Assembly (NCBI GenBank): GCA_937925655.1
Contig: CALAMC010000048.1
Location: 62,001-126,000, forward strand
Direction: 5' to 3'
Source: an uncultured candidate division Zixibacteria bacterium
GTDB lineage: Bacteria; Zixibacteria; MSB-5A5; GN15; PGXB01
Length of the DNA: 64,000 nt
Of the stretch, positions 50,184-59,540 are shown one piece after another. The position numbers were made by a program, and so were the translations under genes. The stretch's first letter is position 1. The number at the start of each line of letters is the position of its first letter. A model generated the notes under the pieces. That model saw only the letters and a list, made by a program, of their open reading frames with translations, was not told where the DNA came from and made no database searches.

Positions 50184-52919
50184 ATGACATTGTCAGTCGT
50201 AAAACCGTCCCAGCCGATTTTCGCGATTATATTGTCTTTACTAATCATGGGGTCGATCACCCATGCCGTGACAGTGAATGCTGAAAACCCATCGTTCGTT
50301 TCAGATAATCTTAGGACCCGCCAAGTTCCCGAAAAACAGACACAAATAAAAATCTCCGATCAGGCCAATATTTCACGGATAATCGTCAAGTTTAATGAGG
50401 GTCTTGACATCCGCGTCGACGGCAATGAATTCGTATCGAAAACGAACAAGTCAGATTTGTCGCAGCTTAAAAGCATTCTGGCAGAATCAGCCAATAACCA
50501 CAAAGAGCCTCTCGTCAACAAACCCGAAAAAAACCTGACAAATCTTAAAGCATCACTTGAATATTCTTCAGGTATTACGCTGGCTGATTTTAACTTATAT
50601 TATAGTATAGAGGTTTCATCCCCGGCCGAGGCGGAAAGATTAGTCAACGACTTAAACCGCCTTGACATGGTTGAAATAGCCTATCCAGAGCCGGTGCCGG
50701 AAGTCGCCGAGGATATCGACCCGCCCACGCCCGATTATGAACCGTTTCAATATTATCTTGTCGGAGCCCCTTATGGTGTTGATGCCGTTTATGCCAATAC
50801 ACTTCCCGGCGGTGACGGCACGGGGGTTAAAATCATCGATATCGAATACGACTGGACGGAAGCTCATGAAGATTTGGAATCGGCGGTCGGGGGGACGATA
50901 ACCGCGGAAGGCAGTATCTACGGCAAACATGGCACGGCTGTTATCGGCGAGATGATCGCCGGCGACAACGGCTACGGCGTCACAGGCATCTGCCCTGGGG
51001 CGGAAATCGGAATGGTCTCGGTTTCATCTTTGAGCGTGGCCGGAGCTATCCTGCTGGCGATGGAACACCTTCAGCCCGGTGATTTTATTCTAATAGAATT
51101 ACATGCCCCGGGTCCCAGATATAATTATCAGGTTCGAGAGGACCAGCTGGGTTATGTTTGCATGGAATTCTGGCAGGCCAATTTCGATGCCATTCAATAT
51201 GTCTGGGCCGCCGGAATAATCGTTATCGAACCGGCCGGCAACGGTGCCGAAAATTATGACTCACCGCTCTATGGCCAGCTGTTCGACACCACGTACCGTA
51301 ATTCCCATGCCATTATGGTCGGCGGCGGCGCACCACCCACCGGATCATCGGGCCTTGACCGGTCCCGCATGAGTTGGTCTAATTATGGCCAGCGGGTCAA
51401 CTTGCAGGGTCAGGGCAGTCAGGTTTACACCACCGGCTATGGCTATCTTTTCAACGGCAACGGGGATCTCAATCAGGAATACACGGCCACTTTCGGCGGA
51501 ACTTCCAGCGCCTCTCCCATCGTCACCGGAGCCGCCGCCTGTCTGCAAGGATACTATAAAAACCTGTATGGTGTTCCGGCCGGAGCCGATTATATACGCG
51601 ATGTTCTGGTAGCGACCGGTTCGCCGCAACAGGGCAATACGGCCGAGCATATCGGACCCCGCCCCGACCTTGCCGCCGCCATCGCAGTGCTGTCGCCTCC
51701 CCCTTCGCTATCGGTAACACCGCTTTATATCGATACTGCCGTTGTCGCCGAATCCGTTAACTACCTGACGGCTCGACTGCATAACGGCTCGACCCTGAAT
51801 GCTCTGGATTTTTCGATCAATATCCCCGACAGCCTGGCAAAATCATCAACCTGGCTTAATGCCGCTCCATTATCCGGTCAGATTCCGGCTGCGGGATACA
51901 ATGACATCAGCATTACCATTGACGCCTCCGGGTTACCCGAAGGAAATACCGTCTATAAAGGCATTCTTGAAATCGCCTGGGGACCGACCGGAGGGTCGCT
52001 CGATTCCCTGTCGTTTTTACCCGTATTTTTCAATATTCCCTGCACCGAAGATACAACTTACACTGCAAGCGACTACCATGATCCCGAAGGCCCGCAGTTC
52101 AACTGGATCGACATTACCGCCATTGGAACGGTTATACCGCGATCGCATTATCATAACACTTATAATTACAACGCTCGGCTCGACGACGGAACCGCCGGGC
52201 CGTACCCCCTGCCGTTTTCTTTCATTTTTTACGGAGAAGCATACAATCAGGTTTATATAGGCATCAATGGTGCCATCTCGTTTACCAACTCCGAAGTCAA
52301 TTCCAACGGGTATTACTCCGGCTTTGCCATCGACAAAACTCCCTTCGAAACATTTATCCCGGTTTTCTGGAATGACCTGGTCCTCGACGCCGATGAATTT
52401 GGCGGGCACGGGGACATCTATCGGTACAACAGCCCCGGTGGTGATTCGGTCGTCATACTCTGGTATCAAATCGGCAACTTCAACAATATTCTCGACACGC
52501 TGACGACGTTCGAAGTGATCCTGACTCGCGACGGCGATATAAACATGCAGTACCTGTCAGTCGGCACATCGGGCCTGTCCGGAACGGCGCTAATCGGTGT
52601 CAGTAACGGTGTTTGTCATTACGAAGGTTATCTTCAAAACGGTGAGCCTTCGGAACATGTCGTTACCGATGGGGCCGCCGTAAGATTCGGCAATAACGAA
52701 ATAAACCCGGTCATGTCCGGCGACGTTGACAATTCGGGTAGCCTGAACCTGATTGATATCCTGTTTTTAATAGACGCCATTTACGGAACGGGGCCTCAAC
52801 CTTTGCCCCCGGCCGCGGGCGATGTCAATTGTGACGGTAATCTCAATTTGCTGGATATATTGTACTTGATCGAAGCCATCTATTTTGACGGCAATGATCC
52901 CTGTTATTACATTCCCTGA
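50184..52919 (+). CDS. secreted subtilisin-like (S8) protease with C-terminal dockerin
   Basis: The product has 911 residues. A signal peptide (FAIILSLLIMGSITHAVTV) and a propeptide to about 180 precede the catalytic domain. The triad is Asp219 (VKIIDIEYDW), His249 (GKHGTAVIGEM) and Ser441 (GGTSSASPIVTGAA), with the oxyanion Asn in EPAGNG. Residues about 520-840 are beta-rich domains. The C-terminus is a type I dockerin with two Ca-loop helices (GDVDNSGSLNLIDILFLIDAIY and GDVNCDGNLNLLDILYLI, each split here by context). There is no T9SS tail. GGAGG is close to the ATG at 50184; a TTG at 50190 has better spacing. It may dock onto a cohesin-bearing surface protein (inference). Confidence 0.88.
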   Translation: MTLSVVKPSQPIFAIILSLLIMGSITHAVTVNAENPSFVSDNLRTRQVPEKQTQIKISDQANISRIIVKFNEGLDIRVDGNEFVSKTNKSDLSQLKSILAESANNHKEPLVNKPEKNLTNLKASLEYSSGITLADFNLYYSIEVSSPAEAERLVNDLNRLDMVEIAYPEPVPEVAEDIDPPTPDYEPFQYYLVGAPYGVDAVYANTLPGGDGTGVKIIDIEYDWTEAHEDLESAVGGTITAEGSIYGKHGTAVIGEMIAGDNGYGVTGICPGAEIGMVSVSSLSVAGAILLAMEHLQPGDFILIELHAPGPRYNYQVREDQLGYVCMEFWQANFDAIQYVWAAGIIVIEPAGNGAENYDSPLYGQLFDTTYRNSHAIMVGGGAPPTGSSGLDRSRMSWSNYGQRVNLQGQGSQVYTTGYGYLFNGNGDLNQEYTATFGGTSSASPIVTGAAACLQGYYKNLYGVPAGADYIRDVLVATGSPQQGNTAEHIGPRPDLAAAIAVLSPPPSLSVTPLYIDTAVVAESVNYLTARLHNGSTLNALDFSINIPDSLAKSSTWLNAAPLSGQIPAAGYNDISITIDASGLPEGNTVYKGILEIAWGPTGGSLDSLSFLPVFFNIPCTEDTTYTASDYHDPEGPQFNWIDITAIGTVIPRSHYHNTYNYNARLDDGTAGPYPLPFSFIFYGEAYNQVYIGINGAISFTNSEVNSNGYYSGFAIDKTPFETFIPVFWNDLVLDADEFGGHGDIYRYNSPGGDSVVILWYQIGNFNNILDTLTTFEVILTRDGDINMQYLSVGTSGLSGTALIGVSNGVCHYEGYLQNGEPSEHVVTDGAAVRFGNNEINPVMSGDVDNSGSLNLIDILFLIDAIYGTGPQPLPPAAGDVNCDGNLNLLDILYLIEAIYFDGNDPCYYIP

Positions 52920-52937
52920 AATGAAAATCGTAAAAAT

Positions 52938-52971
52938 AAAAACCGCCGCATGTCGATTCGGCGGTTTTTTT
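52938..52971. terminator. bidirectional rho-independent terminator
   Basis: CCGCCG (52943-52948) and CGGCGG (52959-52964) form the stem, flanked by a five-A run and a seven-T run. It lies between the convergent S8 protease gene and nuoN and can end transcription from both sides, so it also closes the nuo operon. Confidence 0.9.
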
Positions 52972-52988
52972 ATGCTTTGAATATAATT

Positions 52989-54434
52989 CTAAAATATCGA
53001 GAACATGCTCAACCGTGCCAATTCAACCCATATTTGAGGAATTACACCGAGCACCAGCGTCCCCGCGACGGTTATCAGTAAGACAATAAACATGGCCGGT
53101 CGATACGTTACAGGCAGGAAATCTTTGTCCGATTTCATGAAAAAGGCGGCAACGACCACGCGCAAATAATAGTAAACTGAAATAAGGCTGTTTAGTATGG
53201 CGATAACGGTCAGCCAGACATAGCCGTTTTTTATGGCTTCTGAAAATATGAAAAACTTGCCCATGAAACCGGCCGTAGGCGGAAAACCCGCCAGCGCGAA
53301 CATGAACAGCGTTAAAACCGAAGCCAGATAGGGATGCCTCCCCGACAACCCTTTAATGCCGTCGATTTGATTATTACTACCGGTGCGGCAGTCGATCATT
53401 GTGATTATGGCAAAGGCGCCGAGGTTGAAAAACATGTACGCCGCCAGATAGTACACTGCCGATGATACCGCTCCCTGTCCCCCGGTCGTCAGCGCCACCA
53501 TGACATACCCGGCATGGGCAATCGAGGAATACGCCAGCATCCTTTTGATGTTATTCTGAAAAATGGCCAGGATATTGCCTACCGTCATGGTCAGGACGGC
53601 CAGAATCCAAAAAACCATGGTCAAATCCGAAAATTGGCCGAATCCGAAAACGAATATTCGGAACAATGCTGCGAACCCGGCCGCCTTGGGTCCAACCGAA
53701 AAGTACCCGGTAACCGGCGTCGGCGCTCCCTCATATACGTCCGGAACCCACATATGAAACGGCACGACCGCCACTTTGAAAGAAAACGCGGCCAGGACCA
53801 TGATGGCTCCGGAATACAGTAACATTTCCGATTGCATCTTTAAAAACGTGAAATCTGCCAGAATGCGGCGTAAATCGGTCGTCCCGGTAGCGCCATAAAT
53901 CAGGGCGATGCCATAAACCAGAAAACCGCTGGCAAAGGCCCCTATAATAAAATACTTGATTCCCGATTCGCCGGAAAAATTATCGCGCCGCGCCATACCG
54001 GCCATAACGTACAGCGGAACCGACATTATTTCCAGACCCAGAAATATCACCAGCAGGTCCGTGCTCGAAGCCATCAGCATCATCCCCACCGTGGCAAACA
54101 TTATCAGAACATTGTACTCATGGCTGTCGATATTTTTGGCGACAAGATAATCACGGGACATCAAAATGGCCATGATTCCGGTCGAGATAAAAATAATACT
54201 GAAAAAGACGGAAAAATTATCGATCGCGACCATTCCGTAAAATCCTGATTGAGGCGCCGCCCATTGCATGACGCCATAAATCATACCGACCGCCATGGCT
54301 CCGACCGACAACACCGTCATCAGACCTCTATTGCGAACCATATTGCCAAGCAATAGTATCGCCATCGCCGCAACGGCGATCACCAAATGCGGTGTCAACA
54401 ATCCGAAATCAATTGCCGCAGATCTTATATCCAT
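52989..54434 (-). CDS. nuoN: NADH-quinone oxidoreductase subunit N
   Basis: The product has 481 residues with about 14 membrane spans. NuoN is one of the three antiporter-like proton-pumping subunits of complex I. The family segments VIFLGLEIMSVPLYVMAGM, YFIIGAFASGFLVYGIALIYG, FKVAVVPFHMWVPDVYEGAP and MLAYSSIAHAGYVMV carry the conserved Glu and Lys of the proton path. It is the last gene of the nuo operon, just after the glutaredoxin-like gene. Confidence 0.95.
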   Translation of the reverse strand: MDIRSAAIDFGLLTPHLVIAVAAMAILLLGNMVRNRGLMTVLSVGAMAVGMIYGVMQWAAPQSGFYGMVAIDNFSVFFSIIFISTGIMAILMSRDYLVAKNIDSHEYNVLIMFATVGMMLMASSTDLLVIFLGLEIMSVPLYVMAGMARRDNFSGESGIKYFIIGAFASGFLVYGIALIYGATGTTDLRRILADFTFLKMQSEMLLYSGAIMVLAAFSFKVAVVPFHMWVPDVYEGAPTPVTGYFSVGPKAAGFAALFRIFVFGFGQFSDLTMVFWILAVLTMTVGNILAIFQNNIKRMLAYSSIAHAGYVMVALTTGGQGAVSSAVYYLAAYMFFNLGAFAIITMIDCRTGSNNQIDGIKGLSGRHPYLASVLTLFMFALAGFPPTAGFMGKFFIFSEAIKNGYVWLTVIAILNSLISVYYYLRVVVAAFFMKSDKDFLPVTYRPAMFIVLLITVAGTLVLGVIPQIWVELARLSMFSIF

Positions 54435-54483
54435 AGTATTTCCCGTCTAACCGGCATCAACTGACGCCGTCAACCTATATATG

Positions 54484-54696
54484 TCAGCCGCCCCCGAAAC
54501 CGATTTGGACTTTCCCGTCTTCGACAATGACCGGCACCATGGCCTTTCCCCCGGCCAACCTTATCGCTTCGTCCCGAGCGCCTTTGACTTCGAAAACATT
54601 GATTTCCTTGAAGTCCACCCCATTGCTTTTATAATGTTCCTTCGCCGCCGCACAGTAGGGACAGCCGCTTTTGGTATAAATAACTACAGCAGGCAT
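54484..54696 (-). CDS. glutaredoxin-like thiol protein, UXX-star related
   Basis: The product has 70 residues with a thioredoxin-fold start (MPAVVIYTKSGCPYCAAAKE; CPYC at 12-15), a VPVIVEDGKV strand and a glycine-rich end IGFGGG. The short length and the KVQIGFGGG tail resemble the UXX-star (seleno)protein family, in which the first active-site residue is often selenocysteine; here both are ordinary cysteine codons (TGT). Its ATG overlaps the nuoM stop (TAATG), so it is made from the nuo mRNA. Such a gene is not a known part of complex I. A redox role linked to the operon is inference. Confidence 0.8.
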   Translation of the reverse strand: MPAVVIYTKSGCPYCAAAKEHYKSNGVDFKEINVFEVKGARDEAIRLAGGKAMVPVIVEDGKVQIGFGGG

Positions 54697-56273
54697 TACT
54701 CATTACCATCCGCTTTGACAACACACGTGTTGCCGCCAATCATGCAATCTGCGCCGGTCGGCTTATCCGCATCCGTCTGGTTCACAGGCCCGGCTTTATT
54801 AACCATGGCCACTATATTTTTGACCGCCGGTTCCATCCTCTCAAAAAACGGTTTGGGATAAACCCCTATCCAAAATATTAATATTACCAGCGGTATCAGT
54901 ACAAGTTTTTCCCGCGGGTTCAAATCTTTTAGACTCTCATTGGCCGGGTTAGTAATTTTTCCAAAAATTACCCTTTGTAACATCCAGAGCATATAACACG
55001 CCGCCAGAATTACCCCGCTCGCGCCGATAATGGCGTAGGTCGGATTGGCTTTATATGTCCCCAGAAGTATCAGAAATTCTCCGACAAAGCCGTTAGTCAA
55101 CGGCAGACCGATCGAGGACAGCGTGACGATCATGAAAAAGGTGGAGAAAACCGGCATGCTCTTTAATAATCCTCCGAAATCGGCAATCAGGCGCGTATGT
55201 CTTCGTTCATAAATCATGCCGACAATCAAGAACAGCGCCCCGGTCGATATACCGTGATTGATCATCTGTAAGACCGACCCTTCCAATCCCTGCACATTCA
55301 AAGCCATCATGCCCAGCATAACGAACCCAAGATGCGACACCGAGGAAAACGCCACCAACGATTTGACGTCACGTTGCACCATCGCCACCAGCGCGCCATA
55401 AACAATCCCGATTAAAGCCAAAATAGATATGAACGGGACAAATTGCAGCGTCGCTTCCGGGAATAGCGGCAGACATATCCGGACAAAACCATACGTGCCC
55501 ATTTTCAGCAATACGCCGGCCAGAATGACGGAACCGGCCGTGGGTGCTTCCACGTGGGCGTCCGGGAGCCATGTATGAAACGGCCAGATCGGAACCTTGA
55601 TTGCAAACGCCAGCGCGAACGCCAGGAACATATATGTTTGCGCCCCCAGCGGTATAGGCATTCCATATATCTTCATCAGATCGAACGAGTATTCTCCGGA
55701 AAAACCGTGATACATGAAGAACAGGTACAGCAATGCCACCAGCATAAGTAGCGAACCGAACATGGTGAAAAGGACAAACTTTATGGCTGCGTACAATTTC
55801 CTCGGCCCGCCCCAGACACCGATGATAAAATACATCGGCACCAGCATCGCCTCCCAGAATACATAAAACAAAAACAGGTCGAGCGCGACAAAGACGCCGA
55901 TCATCCCGGTTTCGAGCAACAGCAGCGATATATAGTACCCTTTTACGGCTTTCTGGATGGACGTCCACGAAGAAATCATGGCGATAACCGTGAGAATCGT
56001 CGTCAACATGATAAGCAATAAAGATATGCCGTCAATGCCCAGATGATAATTTATCCCGAAGGCCTTGATCCAGGGGATATTGACTTCGAATTGCATGCCG
56101 CTGGCAACCGGCTCGAACATGACATACATCCAGACTGACCATAAAAGAGTTATAAAGGCAATAATAAGCGCCACCCCCCGGATCGTTTCGGTCCGGTCGC
56201 GCGGGACGAATAAGAGCAGAGCCACGCCCAAAAGCGGGAAAAACGTCACCAGTGTCAATATCTGCTGTTCCAT
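54696..56273 (-). CDS. nuoM: NADH-quinone oxidoreductase subunit M
   Basis: The product has 525 residues and about 14 membrane spans. Proton-pumping subunit of complex I. Family segments include GIDGISLLLIMLTTIL, FYVFWEAMLVPMYFIIGVWGG (with the conserved Glu), FAIKVPIWPFHTWLPDAHVEAPT (conserved Lys) and KSLVAFSSVSHLGFVMLG. The C-terminal 40 residues after FFERMEPAVKN extend beyond the usual end with a hydrophilic tail (DKPTGADCMIGG) containing two cysteines. It lies between nuoL and the glutaredoxin-like gene. Confidence 0.95.
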   Translation of the reverse strand: MEQQILTLVTFFPLLGVALLLFVPRDRTETIRGVALIIAFITLLWSVWMYVMFEPVASGMQFEVNIPWIKAFGINYHLGIDGISLLLIMLTTILTVIAMISSWTSIQKAVKGYYISLLLLETGMIGVFVALDLFLFYVFWEAMLVPMYFIIGVWGGPRKLYAAIKFVLFTMFGSLLMLVALLYLFFMYHGFSGEYSFDLMKIYGMPIPLGAQTYMFLAFALAFAIKVPIWPFHTWLPDAHVEAPTAGSVILAGVLLKMGTYGFVRICLPLFPEATLQFVPFISILALIGIVYGALVAMVQRDVKSLVAFSSVSHLGFVMLGMMALNVQGLEGSVLQMINHGISTGALFLIVGMIYERRHTRLIADFGGLLKSMPVFSTFFMIVTLSSIGLPLTNGFVGEFLILLGTYKANPTYAIIGASGVILAACYMLWMLQRVIFGKITNPANESLKDLNPREKLVLIPLVILIFWIGVYPKPFFERMEPAVKNIVAMVNKAGPVNQTDADKPTGADCMIGGNTCVVKADGNE

Positions 56274-56274
56274 A

Positions 56275-58215
56275 TTATCTCAATATAAAATAGCCCATGA
56301 GAATAATGGCGCCGCCCAGAAAAACGGTCACATATGTTCTCATATTTCCGGTTTGCATACCGCGCACGTCGCTGGATATATAGCCTATAAGCGCGGCCAC
56401 GCCATTGGCAATGCCATCGATTAACATTACATCGATTATCTTCCACAAAAACAGCGAGCCATTAATAAGCGGCCTGACAATGATGGCACCGTATATCTCG
56501 TCGATATAGTACTTATTGTATAATACTTTATAAAGGCCGGACAACCTCTGCCGTATCCTGCCGACCACGGTTATATTTTTCAGATACAAATAATACGCCG
56601 CATAAATAGCGGCCAGTATCAGAAGCACCGAGCCGATCATGAAGACAAGTTCCGTAGCCGTATCGTGTCCCGCCGAAGTTAGGGCATGGCCGCCGGTCGC
56701 GCCGGTCGTCATTTTGCCCATGACCGGCTCCAGAAATTTTTCAAAATGATTGCCGCCGCCGAGTACGTGCGGTATTCCAACCCAACCGCCGACTATGGAC
56801 AGAACGGCCAGGATGACCAGCGGCACGGTCATCATTTTGGGCGATTCATGCAGATGATGTTTGGCATGTTCATCCATCCTCGGCTCGCCGTAAAACGTCA
56901 AAAATATCAGACGAAACATATAAAATGCGGTCAGAAGGGCCGTAAACAGGGCAATCGCCCAGATAACAGGCGAACCGTAATCGGACGAAAACGATTTCCA
57001 TAAAATTTCATCCTTGGAGAAAAATCCCGACAACCCGGGAATCCCGGCAATTGCCAACGTCGCAAAAAGAAAAGTGATAAACGTCGTTTTCATCGGCCGC
57101 TTCAACCCGCCCATGAAGCGCATGTCCTGCTGACCAGCCAGAGCGTGAATTACCGACCCGGCACCGAGAAAGAGCAAAGCTTTAAAAAAGGCGTGAGTCA
57201 TGAGGTGGAATATCCCGGCCGCGAAGGCCGCCACCCCGCAGGCAACGAACATGTAACCGAGTTGGCTGACCGTGCTGTACGCCAGCACCCGTTTGATATC
57301 ATTCTGGGTCAAGGCAATCGTGGCCGCCATCAGGGCCGTGGCACAGCCCACAATCGCCACCACCGCCAGGGTCGTCGGGGCCATCATGTAGAGCACATTG
57401 GAGCGCGCGATCATGTACACCCCGGCCGTAACCATCGTGGCGGCATGGATGAGAGCCGACACCGGCGTCGGACCTTCCATCGCATCGGGTAACCACACAT
57501 ACAACGGAATCTGGGCCGATTTACCGGTAGCTCCGACAAATAGAAGTAACGTCGCCGCGGTAATCAAGGTCCCGCCCGCCGCGAACACCAGAGGAGCCTG
57601 TTTGAAAACGACGGCGAAATCGAGCGAACCCACCTGCCAGAAGATAATGAACAGCCCCAAAAGAAAACCAAAGTCACCGATGCGATTTACTATAAACGCC
57701 TTCTTCCCCGCGTCCGAAGCGGATTGCTTTTCGAACCAGAAGCCGATCAGAAGATAACTGCACAACCCGACCCCTTCCCAACCGACAAACATCAGCAGAT
57801 AATTGTCGGCCAGAACCAGAGTCAGCATGGAAAATACGAATAAATTCAAATATGTGAAATATCGGCCGTAGCCGGGGTCATCGTGCATATAACCGACCGA
57901 ATAAACATGGATCAAAAAGCCGACGCCGCTCACGACCAGAACCATCACCGCCGACAAGGGGTCAAACATCAGGCCAAAATCGACTTTAAAAATCCCCGAT
58001 GGTATCCACGTGAACAGGACTTCGTTAAAAATGCGCTCCGTTTCCGGCACCGCCAGAAGGTTGAAAAAGGTTTTAAGTCCCCAGAGAAACGCCAGTCCGA
58101 CCGATCCGCAGCCGATAAGCGAAATCAGCTTCTTGTTAAGGCGTCCCAGCAGCAGGCCGTTGATAAGAAATCCTGCCAGCGGGAAGAGTAATATCAAATA
58201 TAACGAATGCTCCAT
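56275..58215 (-). CDS. nuoL: NADH-quinone oxidoreductase subunit L
   Basis: The product has 646 residues with about 16 membrane spans. NuoL is the distal antiporter-like subunit, with the long lateral helix near its C-terminus. FVGWEGVGLCSYLLIGFWFE, GKSAQIPLYVWLPDAMEGPTPVSALIHAATMVTAGVYM (split) and KRVLAYSTVSQLGYMFVACG are canonical. It starts 5 bp after nuoK and ends 1 bp before nuoM. Confidence 0.96.
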   Translation of the reverse strand: MEHSLYLILLFPLAGFLINGLLLGRLNKKLISLIGCGSVGLAFLWGLKTFFNLLAVPETERIFNEVLFTWIPSGIFKVDFGLMFDPLSAVMVLVVSGVGFLIHVYSVGYMHDDPGYGRYFTYLNLFVFSMLTLVLADNYLLMFVGWEGVGLCSYLLIGFWFEKQSASDAGKKAFIVNRIGDFGFLLGLFIIFWQVGSLDFAVVFKQAPLVFAAGGTLITAATLLLFVGATGKSAQIPLYVWLPDAMEGPTPVSALIHAATMVTAGVYMIARSNVLYMMAPTTLAVVAIVGCATALMAATIALTQNDIKRVLAYSTVSQLGYMFVACGVAAFAAGIFHLMTHAFFKALLFLGAGSVIHALAGQQDMRFMGGLKRPMKTTFITFLFATLAIAGIPGLSGFFSKDEILWKSFSSDYGSPVIWAIALFTALLTAFYMFRLIFLTFYGEPRMDEHAKHHLHESPKMMTVPLVILAVLSIVGGWVGIPHVLGGGNHFEKFLEPVMGKMTTGATGGHALTSAGHDTATELVFMIGSVLLILAAIYAAYYLYLKNITVVGRIRQRLSGLYKVLYNKYYIDEIYGAIIVRPLINGSLFLWKIIDVMLIDGIANGVAALIGYISSDVRGMQTGNMRTYVTVFLGGAIILMGYFILR

Positions 58216-58220
58216 GCGCC

Positions 58221-58523
58221 TTACCTTTTCATCAAGCTGAATGTATCAGCATTGATCGATTCCCGATTTCTGAATAAGTTAATTATAATCGCCAGGCCGA
58301 CCGCCGCTTCCGCCGCCGCTACGGCCATGACTAAAAACACGAACACGTGCCCGTCCATCAGATTGAGTGACCGTGAAAAGGCGATGATGGCCAAATTAGC
58401 GGCATTGAGCATGACTTCGATCGACATAAACATAATTATCAGATTCCGCGATATAATCACTCCGGTTACACCGATCGCGAACAGCATCGCACTTAATATC
58501 AAGTAATGCGTTATCGGAATCAT
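58221..58523 (-). CDS. nuoK: NADH-quinone oxidoreductase subunit K
   Basis: The product has 100 residues and three membrane spans. Family core: LFAIGVTGVIISRNLIIMFMSIEVMLNAANL (split here), with the conserved Glu in SIEVMLNA, and AVAAAEAAVGLAIII with the second Glu. Complex I membrane subunit that helps form the quinone-coupled proton path. Its start overlaps the nuoJ stop by 4 bp. Confidence 0.96.
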   Translation of the reverse strand: MIPITHYLILSAMLFAIGVTGVIISRNLIIMFMSIEVMLNAANLAIIAFSRSLNLMDGHVFVFLVMAVAAAEAAVGLAIIINLFRNRESINADTFSLMKR

Positions 58524-59056
58524 GTCATTTCCTTTTCTTTGTCGGCCCTATCGCGACGCGCCATCAGCACCGCCCCGATAATCGCCACCAGAAGCAGAAT
58601 CGAAGTCAGCTCAAACGGTAACAGGTATTTGGTATAGAGTAATTCCGCGACGGGTGGGACACTTCCAAAGCCCGGATTGAGATGCTCCGACGTCCTGGCC
58701 AGATTCGTCGACCGGGAAACCGTATGAACGACGGCGGCCAGTTCGAAGATCAGCACCAGAGAAAAGATCAGTTTGGTCGCCACGCCGACTTTGCCCTGAT
58801 CGTATCCGAATTTTTCCCCGCGAAGATTCAAAAGCATAATGACGAATAAAAACAGCACCAGAATCGCGCCGGCGTAAACAATGATTAACAGTGCACCGAC
58901 AAACAACGCCTCCAGCTGGATATACAACACGGCCTGCGCCACGAGCGACAATATCAGATACAACACCGATGCCACCGGATTGCGCTGGGCAATCATCATG
59001 ACGGCGCCGCCGATGGCGATCAGAGCCGATATGTAAAATATTATGACTTCCAGCAT
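58520..59056 (-). CDS. nuoJ: NADH-quinone oxidoreductase subunit J
   Basis: The product has 178 residues with five membrane spans. Motifs: IAIGGAVMMIAQRNPVASVLYLILSLV and LIIVYAGAILVLFLFVIMLLNL, where the conserved Tyr/Gly of the flexible third helix sit in VYAGAI. Membrane subunit of complex I next to nuoK and nuoA. It lies 2 bp after nuoI. Confidence 0.95.
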   Translation of the reverse strand: MLEVIIFYISALIAIGGAVMMIAQRNPVASVLYLILSLVAQAVLYIQLEALFVGALLIIVYAGAILVLFLFVIMLLNLRGEKFGYDQGKVGVATKLIFSLVLIFELAAVVHTVSRSTNLARTSEHLNPGFGSVPPVAELLYTKYLLPFELTSILLLVAIIGAVLMARRDRADKEKEMT

Positions 59057-59058
59057 AG

Positions 59059-59532
59059 CTAAAATATCCGTCTTACTTTTCTTATTATTCTCTTGAACGG
59101 CTTTTCTTTTTTGGGACGGTTGGCCAGCATTTGCTCTTTAGTATAAATAAACGAATCGCGGTTGTCATCCGAAAATTCATACTCGTGTCCGAGGAAAATG
59201 GCTTCCTCCGGACAAGCTTCCTCGCAATATCCGCAATAGATGCAGCGCAACAGGTTGATTTCATAAACTTTGGCGTACCGTTCGCCCTTTTCGTTTTCCG
59301 CCCCTTCCATATAGATGGCATCGGCCGGACAAGACGCCGCGCATAAACCGCAGCATACGCACCGCTCCGAGCCGTCGTCGTATATTTCCAGATAATGTTT
59401 GCCGCGGTACCTCGGAAACATCTCCTGCCTCTCATAGGGATACTTGCGTGTCACCGGCTTTTTAAACAGGTGTTTGAGGGTGGTCAAAAAACCCTTCGGC
59501 AAGGCGACAAATACGGTACGGATAAAATTCAC
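59059..59532 (-). CDS. nuoI: NADH-quinone oxidoreductase subunit I
   Basis: The product has 157 residues. It binds the two 4Fe-4S clusters N6a and N6b that pass electrons to N2. The two ferredoxin motifs are RCVCCGLCAASCPADAI and RCIYCGYCEEACPEEAIFLG, all eight cysteines present. The N-terminus (RTVFVALPKGFLTTLKHLFKKPVTRKYP) is the usual membrane-facing helix. It lies between nuoH and nuoJ. Confidence 0.96.
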   Translation of the reverse strand: MNFIRTVFVALPKGFLTTLKHLFKKPVTRKYPYERQEMFPRYRGKHYLEIYDDGSERCVCCGLCAASCPADAIYMEGAENEKGERYAKVYEINLLRCIYCGYCEEACPEEAIFLGHEYEFSDDNRDSFIYTKEQMLANRPKKEKPFKRIIRKVRRIF

Positions 59533-59540
59533 TGTCTCAC

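Noticed and set aside
54630..54665. Possible selenocysteine codon in the UXX-star-like protein
   Set aside because: Both active-site codons read TGT on the minus strand; there is no in-frame TGA.
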